The position numbers and the translations under genes are program-made. From NCBI RefSeq assembly GCF_903652925.1, contig NZ_CAHLAR010000003.1, forward strand, positions 1 to 64,000: a stretch of 64,000 nt of DNA, given 5' to 3'. Shown here in pieces: positions 57,459 to 64,000 of this stretch. The DNA is from Achromobacter anxifer. Its GTDB lineage: Bacteria > Pseudomonadota > Gammaproteobacteria > Burkholderiales > Burkholderiaceae_B. The notes beneath the pieces were generated by a model. The model did not search any database. It saw only the letters and a program-made list of their open reading frames with translations, and was not told the origin of the DNA. Positions within the stretch are counted from its first letter, which is position 1; every line of letters begins with the position of its first letter.

Positions 57459-59584
57459 AACCGTTTGCAGACCTGAGCCGCTTCGTCAACCCGCGCAACG
57501 TGGCGGTGGTCGGCGCTTCCGCGCGCGAATCCAGCCAGGGACGCCGCCTGTACGACAACCTGGTGCTGCATTCCGCGGTGCCGGGCGAGGTGTACGCGGT
57601 CAATCCCGCCTACCAGGAGATCGGCGGGCGGCCCTGCTGGCCATCCATCAGCGCCTTGCCTGAGGCCGAGATCGACGTGGCCCTGATCATGATCAACGCC
57701 GCGCTGGTGCTGGACGCCTTGCGGCAATGCGTGGCGCGCGGCATTCCCTACGCGGTGGTCATGACCTCCGGCTTTTCGGAAGCGGGCGAGGAAGGCCGGC
57801 GCCTGGAACGCGAGATCGCCGAATTGTGCGAGGCCACCGGCCTGCACGTATACGGCCCGAACTGTCCCGGCTTCGTCAATGTCCGCGACCGCCTGGGCAT
57901 GACCTTTTCCCCCGCCTTCAAGGACGACCTGAACGCCGGCTCCATCGGCCTGGCGACGCAGGGCGGCGGCCTGGGGCGCAACCTGCTGCAGGGCCTGTCC
58001 TTCGGCCAGGGCGTGGGCCTGTGGTTTTCCGCGGGCAATGAGGTCGACCTGGAGATTCCCGACTTCATCGCCCACATGGCGAACGATCCGCAGATCAGCG
58101 TGATCGCCCTGCTGATGGAAGGCGTCAAGAACGGCAGGCGCCTGACGGCCGCGCTGGAGCTGGCGCGCGCCCGCAACAAGCCGGTGGTGGTGCTGAAGGT
58201 CGGCCGCTCCGAAGCCGGCGTGCGCGCGGCGCAGTCGCACACCGCGTCGGTGGCCGGCATGGCCGCCGTCAACAGCGCGGTGTTCCGGCAGTTCGGCGCG
58301 ATCGAAGTCGACGACCTGGACCAGCTGCTGGCGGCGGCGCGCCTGTTGACCCGGATCACGCCCAAGAGCGGCAAGGGCCTGTGCATCTATACCTTCTCGG
58401 GCGGCACCGCCGCGCTGGCGGCCGACATCGCCGGCGCCGCCGACCTGCCGATGGCGGCATTCTCCCCCGCCACCAAGGCCGCCCTGCGCGAGCGCCTGCC
58501 GGATTTCGCCAGCATCGACAATCCGGTCGACACCACCGCCGACATCCTGCGCAATCCCGCGGCCTCGGCCGACTGCCTGCGCGCGATCTGCGCCGATCCC
58601 TCGGTCGGCACCGTTCTCTTCCCGATCCCGATGGACTACGGCGTCATCACCGACGGCATGGCGCAGGCCATCGCCACGGTGGCGGCCGAAACCGAGACCC
58701 TGATCGTGCCGGTCTGGATGAGCCGGCGCCTGGGCGGCGGCTTCCAGCTGCTGGAAAGCGCCGGACTGCTGCCCTTCCTGTCGCTGTCGGACGCGATCGC
58801 GGCCCTGGCCAAGGCCGTGCCCTGGCAACGTTCCCCGCGCCAGCCCGCGGCCGCCGCGCCCCATGCGGAAGCCGCCGGCGGTGACGCCCGCATGCTGAGC
58901 GAAGCCGCGGCCAAGCAGCTGCTGCGGGAAGCCGGACTGCCGATTCCGCAGGGGACGGTCGTCACCAGCGCCGCACAGGCAGCCGTAGCGGCCGAGCGCC
59001 TGGGCTTCCCCGTGGTGATGAAGGTGGTCAGCGCGCAGATCGCGCACAAGACCGAAGCCGGCGGAGTCAGGCTGGGCATCGCCAGCGCCGGTGCGGCGCG
59101 CGAGGCCTACGCAGCCATCCATGAAGCCGTGGCGCGCCACAATCCGGACGCCGTGATCGACGGCATCCTGGTGGAGCGCATGCTGCCGCCGGGCGGCCGC
59201 GAGGTGCTGGTCGGCGTGCACAGCGACGCGGCCTTCGGCCTGGTGCTGACCTTCGGCCTGGGCGGCATTTTCGTGGAGACCATCCGCGACGTGGCCCACC
59301 GCATGATTCCGCTGTCGCGCGACGACGCCCGCGCGCTGCTGCGCGAGATCCGCTACGCCGAGGTGCTGGACGGCGTGCGCGGCCAGGCGCCCGCCGACCT
59401 GGCGGCCCTGGAGGACCTGATCCTCAAGGTCTCGGACTACGCCTGGAACCATCGCGACACCTTGCAGGAAATCGAGCTCAACCCGGTCTGGGTCGGCGCC
59501 GAAGGACAGGGCGCGATGCCGCTGGACGCGCTGATAGGCCTGCGCGCCGACGCCGATTCCGCCTCGGAACGGCGCCCGTCATGA
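57455..59584 (+). CDS. ADP-forming acyl-CoA synthetase-like protein
   Basis: A 709-residue protein in the ADP-forming acetyl/acyl-CoA synthetase family. The CoA-binding domain is at 1-130 (VAVVGASARESSQGR, YGPNCPGF), a succinyl-CoA-ligase-like part at about 160-300 with SHTASVAG holding the candidate phospho-histidine His262, and an ATP-grasp domain at about 480-700 (GFPVVMKVVSAQIAHKTEAGGVRLG, GVHSDAAFGLVLTFGLGGIFVE). Where the family usually has SQSGA, this one reads TQGGG (168-172). It may make or break an acyl-CoA with ATP/ADP. Coupled to the MaoC gene. Confidence 0.88.
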   Translation: MKPFADLSRFVNPRNVAVVGASARESSQGRRLYDNLVLHSAVPGEVYAVNPAYQEIGGRPCWPSISALPEAEIDVALIMINAALVLDALRQCVARGIPYAVVMTSGFSEAGEEGRRLEREIAELCEATGLHVYGPNCPGFVNVRDRLGMTFSPAFKDDLNAGSIGLATQGGGLGRNLLQGLSFGQGVGLWFSAGNEVDLEIPDFIAHMANDPQISVIALLMEGVKNGRRLTAALELARARNKPVVVLKVGRSEAGVRAAQSHTASVAGMAAVNSAVFRQFGAIEVDDLDQLLAAARLLTRITPKSGKGLCIYTFSGGTAALAADIAGAADLPMAAFSPATKAALRERLPDFASIDNPVDTTADILRNPAASADCLRAICADPSVGTVLFPIPMDYGVITDGMAQAIATVAAETETLIVPVWMSRRLGGGFQLLESAGLLPFLSLSDAIAALAKAVPWQRSPRQPAAAAPHAEAAGGDARMLSEAAAKQLLREAGLPIPQGTVVTSAAQAAVAAERLGFPVVMKVVSAQIAHKTEAGGVRLGIASAGAAREAYAAIHEAVARHNPDAVIDGILVERMLPPGGREVLVGVHSDAAFGLVLTFGLGGIFVETIRDVAHRMIPLSRDDARALLREIRYAEVLDGVRGQAPADLAALEDLILKVSDYAWNHRDTLQEIELNPVWVGAEGQGAMPLDALIGLRADADSASERRPS

Positions 59585-59629
59585 ACGCCGCCGGACACCT
59601 CTCTTCGACCCTACCCGCCTAGGACCCGC

Positions 59630-60784
59630 ATGGACTTCTCACTGGACTCCACCCAGACCGAATTGCGCGATTCGCTGCGCCGCTACCTGACGGCCGAAGT
59701 CGCGCCCATCGTCAACCGCTACGAAGCCGAAGGCCTCGTAGTGCCGCAGGACATGGTCCGCGCCATGCGCGACTTCGGCCTGCTGGGCGGCATGCTGCAG
59801 GAAAAGGACGGCGGCTACGGCCTGCCGATGACGACCTACGGCATGCTGATAGCCGAACTGGCGCGGGTCTGGCCTTCGCTGCGCAGCATCGTCAGCACCA
59901 GCAATCTCTCGGCCTCGGTGCTGAGCGACGGCGGCTCGCCCTACCTCAAGGAAAAGTACCTGCCGCGCGTCCTGTCGGGCGACGCGATCGCCAGCTTTGC
60001 GCTGAGCGAACCCAATATCGGCTCCGACGCCGCCAACGTGGAAACCCGCGCGGTCGAAACCGCTGGCGGCTGGCGCGTCAACGGCCGCAAGCTCTACATC
60101 AGCCTGGGCACGGTGTGCGAGCTGGGCGTGGTGTTCGTGCAGACCCAGCGCCAGAGCGGCGAGCGCGGCGTTTCGTGCCTGCTGTTCGAGCGCGCCATGC
60201 CGGGCTTCTCGTCCAGCCCGATCCACAAGATGGGCATGCTGAGCTGCCCGTTGGGCGAGCTGCTGTTCGAGGACGTGGACATCCCCGCAGCCAACCTGAT
60301 CGGCACCGAAGGCAAGGGCTTCGCGCTGGCCAAGAAATACCTCAACATCGGCCGCTGCGTGGTCGCGTTCTCGGCCCTGGGCATCGCCGAGGCGGCCTAT
60401 GAGGCGGCGGTAAAATACGCCGGCGACCGGGTCCAGTTCGGCCGGCCCATCGGCGGTTTCCAGCTGGTCCAGCATATGATCGCCGACATGATGACGCTGG
60501 TCGAAACCTCGCGCCTGCTGTGCTGGCGCGCCGCCGACGCGCTGGACCGCAACGCCGCCGACAGCCAGATGCTATGTTCGATGGCCAAGCGCCATGCCAC
60601 CGACGCCGTGCTGCGCGTGGCCGAGATGTCCATGCAGGTGCATGGCGGCGCCGGCTACACCACGCTGTTCCCGGTTGAGCGTCACTACCGCGACGCCCGC
60701 CACCTGAGCATTGCCGAAGGCACCAACCAGATCCAGGCCCTACTCATGGCGCAAAGCGTACTAGGCATATCCGCGTTGAAATGA
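59630..60784 (+). CDS. Acyl-CoA dehydrogenase
   Basis: A 384-residue FAD enzyme with SFALSEPNIGSDAANVETRA and GWRVNGRKLYISLGTVCELGVVF in the middle and YAGDRVQFGRPIGGFQLVQHMIADM. The end MQVHGGAGYTTLFPVERHYRDARHLSIAEGTNQIQ has the catalytic-type EGTNQIQ, unlike the leftward-block dehydrogenase, so the two probably act on different acyl-CoAs. It follows the ADP-forming synthetase by 45 bases. Confidence 0.93.
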   Translation: MDFSLDSTQTELRDSLRRYLTAEVAPIVNRYEAEGLVVPQDMVRAMRDFGLLGGMLQEKDGGYGLPMTTYGMLIAELARVWPSLRSIVSTSNLSASVLSDGGSPYLKEKYLPRVLSGDAIASFALSEPNIGSDAANVETRAVETAGGWRVNGRKLYISLGTVCELGVVFVQTQRQSGERGVSCLLFERAMPGFSSSPIHKMGMLSCPLGELLFEDVDIPAANLIGTEGKGFALAKKYLNIGRCVVAFSALGIAEAAYEAAVKYAGDRVQFGRPIGGFQLVQHMIADMMTLVETSRLLCWRAADALDRNAADSQMLCSMAKRHATDAVLRVAEMSMQVHGGAGYTTLFPVERHYRDARHLSIAEGTNQIQALLMAQSVLGISALK

Positions 60785-60833
60785 CCGACTACGCCAAGGC
60801 CCGGGCCGGCTCACCACCCCACTCCGACATCCT

Positions 60834-61571
60834 ATGCCGCAAATTCTCCCTACCGCGCAACGCGTGCTGCAAGTCTTCGAAGTCTATGCGCGGGAACGCC
60901 GTCCCCTGACGAACTCGGAAATGGCGCGCTTTCTAGACTTGGCCGACAGCAGCTGCTCCGACCTGCTCTACACGCTGCGCCAGGCGGGCTACCTGTTGCG
61001 CACGCCGAAGTCGCGCTACTTCCATCCGACCGGCCGGCTGCTCGACGTGGCCCAGGGCATCTCGGCGGCCGACCCGCTGCAGGCCTTCGCGTCCGAAGCG
61101 CTGGAAATCCTGACGCGCCAGTCCGGCGAGTCCTCGATGTGCGGCCTGCTGGACGGCAACAAGGTGAAGATCTACGCCAGCCAGGAGAGTCCGCGCGCCT
61201 TGCGCTACGTGGTGCAGCCCGGCACCACCTTCGACCTGCAGGTCGCGGCGCTGGGCAAGGCCCTGCTGGGCGAAATGGACGCGGCGGAACGCAACGCGCT
61301 GATCGACTCGCTGCCGTACGAGCACGTCACGGCCAGCAGCATTACCGACCCCGCCACCTTGCGCTCGCAGATCGAATCGCAGCTGGCCAAGCACTATTTC
61401 AACAGCCGCGACGAAGGCAACGAAGGCGTGTCGGCGGTCGGCATCGCGGGACGCGTGGGAGGCCAGCTGACGGCCCTGTCCATCGTCGGCCCGACCCACC
61501 GCATGGACGCCAACATGGAAAAGTATGTCCAGATCATCCTGGACGCGCGCGCCGAATTCTTCGATTCCTGA
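60834..61571 (+). CDS. IclR-family transcriptional regulator
   Basis: A 245-residue regulator: N-terminal winged helix ([45 protein letters not shown], residues 9-54) and an IclR ligand domain ([46 protein letters not shown]). It lies inside the rightward block, 49 bases after the acyl-CoA dehydrogenase and 29 bases before the CoA-transferase. The paired operators at 55991-56082 are its likely targets; the effector would be a pathway acid or CoA ester (inference). Confidence 0.93.
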   Translation: MPQILPTAQRVLQVFEVYARERRPLTNSEMARFLDLADSSCSDLLYTLRQAGYLLRTPKSRYFHPTGRLLDVAQGISAADPLQAFASEALEILTRQSGESSMCGLLDGNKVKIYASQESPRALRYVVQPGTTFDLQVAALGKALLGEMDAAERNALIDSLPYEHVTASSITDPATLRSQIESQLAKHYFNSRDEGNEGVSAVGIAGRVGGQLTALSIVGPTHRMDANMEKYVQIILDARAEFFDS

Positions 61572-61600
61572 AGCAACGCAATCATGGAGTGACGATAGAC

Positions 61601-62731
61601 ATGGCTGGTCCTCTGAGCGGATTGACGGTGGTGGAGATGGCCGGGATAGGACCCGGTCCCTTCTGCGCCATGATGTTGGCGGACATGGGCGCGGACGTGA
61701 TCCGCATCGACAGGCTAACCCCGGGCTTTCTGGGCGGAGGCGGCACCATCATCGACCGGGGCCGGCGCACGATCGCGCTGGACCTCAAGAAGCCAGGGGC
61801 GACCGACGTCGTGCTGCGGCTGCTGGACAAGGCGGACGCCCTGCTCGAAGGGTTCCGCCCGGGCGTGATGGAACGGCTGGGCCTGGGGCCCGACGCCTGC
61901 CTCGCGCGCAATCCGCGGCTGGTGTATGGCCGCATGACGGGCTGGGGCCAGGACGGCCCGCTGGCCCAGGCGGCCGGCCACGACCTGAACTACATCGCCA
62001 TCACCGGTGCCTTGCACGCCATGGGACACGCCGAGCTGCCGCCCGCGCCGCCGCTGCACCTGGTCGGCGACATGGGCGGCGGCGCCATGATGCTGGCCTT
62101 CGGCGTGCTTTGCGGCCTGCTCGAAGCCGGCCGCACGGGTCAGGGCCAGGTCGTCGACGCCGCCATCTGCGACGGCGCCTCCATGCTGGCCAGCGCCTAT
62201 CACGGCAAGCTGCAAAGCGGCGACTGGGTCAACCGGCGCCAGTCCAACATGCTGGACGGCGGCGCCCACTTCTACGGCTGCTATGCCTGCGCGGACGGCA
62301 AGTACGTTTCCATCGGCGCGATCGAACCGCAGTTCTACCGCTTGCTGCTGGAGCGCTGCGGCATCGACGACCCGGACTTCCAGCAACAATGGGAGCGCGC
62401 GCAATGGCCCCAGCTGCGCGCCAAGCTGGCGGGCATCATCGCCGGCAAGACCCGCGACCAATGGTGCGCGCTGCTCGAAGGCACGGACGCCTGCTTCGCG
62501 CCGGTGCTGGACTTCGAGGAGGCCCCGCGCCATCCGCACCATCAGGCGCGCGGCAGCTTCATCGAGACCGGCGGCACCGTGCACCCGGCGCCCGCGCCGC
62601 GCTTTTCGCGCACGCCCGGGCAGGCCCGCCCCGTACCCGCGCCCGGCGAGCACACCGAGGCCCTGCTGGCGGAACTGGGCTTGGCGCAGGCCGAGATCCA
62701 GGCCTTGCGCGAACACGGCGCCATCGCCTGA
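61601..62731 (+). CDS. CaiB/BaiF family protein, alpha-methylacyl-CoA racemase-like
   Basis: A 376-residue family III CoA-transferase-fold protein. [74 protein letters not shown] and [11 protein letters not shown] are arranged as in alpha-methylacyl-CoA racemase, where His and Asp of GHDxNY and GDxGGG do the proton transfer. A racemase points to a 2-methyl-branched or steroid-side-chain-like acyl-CoA. The ATG at 61601 is chosen; the frame extends back into the IclR gene. CoA-transferase activity is the alternative. Confidence 0.9.
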   Translation: MAGPLSGLTVVEMAGIGPGPFCAMMLADMGADVIRIDRLTPGFLGGGGTIIDRGRRTIALDLKKPGATDVVLRLLDKADALLEGFRPGVMERLGLGPDACLARNPRLVYGRMTGWGQDGPLAQAAGHDLNYIAITGALHAMGHAELPPAPPLHLVGDMGGGAMMLAFGVLCGLLEAGRTGQGQVVDAAICDGASMLASAYHGKLQSGDWVNRRQSNMLDGGAHFYGCYACADGKYVSIGAIEPQFYRLLLERCGIDDPDFQQQWERAQWPQLRAKLAGIIAGKTRDQWCALLEGTDACFAPVLDFEEAPRHPHHQARGSFIETGGTVHPAPAPRFSRTPGQARPVPAPGEHTEALLAELGLAQAEIQALREHGAIA

Positions 62732-62795
62732 CACGCCGCGGCAGCTTGCGGCCGGGCCGGGACTTCCGCGCCCCGGCCATCCCTGGAAGGCAGAC

Positions 62796-63620
62796 ATGGA
62801 GACCGATCCGATGCAAGTCATCTCTAGCGAGTTCAAGACCCTGCTGTATGCCGTGGAAGGCGGCGTCGCCACCATCACCCTCAACCGTCCCGCCCAGCGC
62901 AACGCGCTGGATATGGTCATGCGCGAGGAACTGGCGCATCTGGTGGGCGAGATCCGGCGCGACCGCGGCGTGCGCGTGGTGATCCTGGCGGGCGCCGGCG
63001 GCGCCTTCTGCTCCGGCGGCGACATCTCCACCATGGGCTCCGGCGGCTCGGCCGAGGAAGCGCGCGAGCGCATGGCCAGCCTGCTCCTGACGATCGAGGG
63101 CCTGATCACGCTGGACCGCCCGGTCATCGCGGCGGTCGACGGCGCGGCCTATGGCGCCGGGCTGGGCCTGGCGCTGACCGCAGACCTGATCCTGGCCTCG
63201 CCGCGCGCGCGCTTCTGCCTGTCGTTCCTGCGGCTGGGGGCCATCCCCGACTGCGCCACGATGTACACCCTGCCGCGCATGGTCGGCCTGCAGCGCGCCA
63301 AGGAGCTGGCCTTCTCCACCCGCGAATTCCAGGCGCAGGAAGCCCTGGACATGGGCATCGTGTTCGAGATCCAGCCGCAGGAGCTGATCCACGAGCGGGC
63401 CCGCCAGATCGCGCTATCCATGGCCGAACTGCCCATGGCGGCGCTGGCGATCACCAAGCGCGGTTTCAACGCCTCGCTGAACAGCGACCTGAACGCCATG
63501 CTGGACCTGGAGGCAGCGGGCCAGGGCGTGGCCCGTTCTTCCGACTACCACCGCGAGGCCGCCGGACGCTTTCTCGACAAGGCGGCGCAGCGCTTCCAAT
63601 GGCCAGCGGATGCCAGATAG
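62796..63620 (+). CDS. Enoyl-CoA hydratase/isomerase family protein (PaaG-like)
   Basis: A 274-residue crotonase-fold protein with GGAFCSGGDISTM (68-80) and VDGAAYGAGLGLALTADLILAS (114-135). The classical glutamates are absent (the first is replaced in GAGLGLAL). SFLRLGAIPDCATMYTLPRMVG has Asp152 where PaaG-type isomerases keep their catalytic aspartate. A delta2-delta3 enoyl-CoA isomerase or ring-processing step is therefore more likely than simple hydration. GGAAGG precedes the ATG at 62796. Confidence 0.88.
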   Translation: METDPMQVISSEFKTLLYAVEGGVATITLNRPAQRNALDMVMREELAHLVGEIRRDRGVRVVILAGAGGAFCSGGDISTMGSGGSAEEARERMASLLLTIEGLITLDRPVIAAVDGAAYGAGLGLALTADLILASPRARFCLSFLRLGAIPDCATMYTLPRMVGLQRAKELAFSTREFQAQEALDMGIVFEIQPQELIHERARQIALSMAELPMAALAITKRGFNASLNSDLNAMLDLEAAGQGVARSSDYHREAAGRFLDKAAQRFQWPADAR

Positions 63621-63623
63621 CCC

Positions 63624-64000
63624 ATGGCCCGCCTGATCGATTTCTTCGAGCGCGGCCTGCGGATGTCGGCAGAAGCGCCCTGCTTCGCCGAACCCGGCGG
63701 CCGGGTGCTGGACTACGGCACGGTGGCCGACATCTCGCACCGCATCGCCAACGGCCTGCATGCCGCCGGCATTGGCCCCGGCGATAAGGTGGGCCTGCTC
63801 AGCCCCAATCATCTGCTGACCTTCGTGGCGGTGCTGGGCATCGTCCGGTCCCGCGGCGTCTGGCTGCCCGTCAACGCGCGCAACAGCATCGAGGAAAACC
63901 TGCACGTGCTGGCGCGCGGACATTGCGCCTTCCTGTTCCTGCACGGCAGCTTCGCCGGCGACCTGGACCAGATCCGCGCGGCGCTGCCGGACCTGAAGGG
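63624..64000 (+). CDS. AMP-dependent acyl-CoA synthetase, partial (runs off right edge)
   Basis: The first 125 residues of an adenylate-forming ligase: LDYGTVADISHRIANGLHAAGIGPGDKVGLLSPNHLLTFVAVLGIVRSRGVWLPVNARNS is the N-terminal fold of the family. The ATP-binding P-loop lies beyond the window. It starts 3 bases after the crotonase stop, so it belongs to the rightward block. It would be the third CoA-activating enzyme of the region. Confidence 0.85.
   Translation, partial: MARLIDFFERGLRMSAEAPCFAEPGGRVLDYGTVADISHRIANGLHAAGIGPGDKVGLLSPNHLLTFVAVLGIVRSRGVWLPVNARNSIEENLHVLARGHCAFLFLHGSFAGDLDQIRAALPDLK

Overview
The window is GC-rich, densely packed bacterial chromosome with the gene content of an Alcaligenaceae betaproteobacterium, most likely Bordetella or Achromobacter. 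The signs are a tmRNA with the tag peptide ANDERFALAA, a short barrel-less OmpA of 193 residues followed by ubiG and gph, the run gyrA-serC-pheA-hisC-tyrA-aroA-cmk-rpsA-ihfB, a GyrA with Gln83, and several Bug-type periplasmic receptors. No prophage, insertion sequence, CRISPR array or rRNA is visible.

Layout. 1-1.7 kb: an unknown partial gene and a radical SAM protein of the PA0069/spore-photoproduct-lyase-like kind, whose promoter carries a LexA box. 1.9-9.7 kb: a sulfate assimilation operon on the minus strand (sbp-cysT-cysW-cysA-cysH-cysD-cysN), preceded by a 1-Cys peroxiredoxin. 9.9-15.8 kb: a small acyl-CoA catabolic operon (CoA-transferase, crotonase, Bug receptor, acyl-CoA dehydrogenase) divergent from a LysR regulator. 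15.8-21.1 kb: aspartate decarboxylation, with aspartate 4-decarboxylase between two AspT-type antiporters. 21.3-26.7 kb: etfBA, a histone-deacetylase-like amidohydrolase, mltB, cysM and comEA. 26.9-41.8 kb: a long minus-strand housekeeping block. It begins with gyrA, passes through serine, aromatic and histidine biosynthesis genes to cmk, rpsA and ihfB, and after a terminator continues with an envelope block lapA-lapB-hldA-hldD. 42.1-44.3 kb: ompA, ubiG, gph. 44.6-46.4 kb: an MFS exporter and ssrA. 46.4-48.6 kb: a frameshifted LysR gene beside a remnant and an intact alpha/beta-hydrolase gene.

48.7-64.0 kb is an accessory catabolic region. Two gene blocks diverge from one symmetric promoter near 56.04 kb. 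Leftwards lie two Bug receptors, a MaoC hydratase, an acyl-CoA synthetase, an acyl-CoA dehydrogenase, a thiolase-fold protein without the usual nucleophilic cysteine, and its DUF35 partner. Rightwards lie an SDR dehydrogenase, a MaoC protein, an ADP-forming acyl-CoA synthetase-like protein, an acyl-CoA dehydrogenase, an IclR regulator, a CoA-transferase, a crotonase and the start of a second acyl-CoA synthetase. Together they supply uptake, CoA activation, dehydrogenation, hydration and carbon-carbon cleavage for a carboxylic acid that the sequence does not identify.

The most notable signals are: the SOS promoter and C-terminal clamp-like motif of the radical SAM protein; the mirror-symmetric divergent promoter with a 20-bp operator at each start site; the cysteine-less thiolase/DUF35 pair, which may be a retro-aldolase; paired LysR operators; a terminator hidden in a convergent LysR gene; and a histone-H1-like tail on the aspartate decarboxylase.
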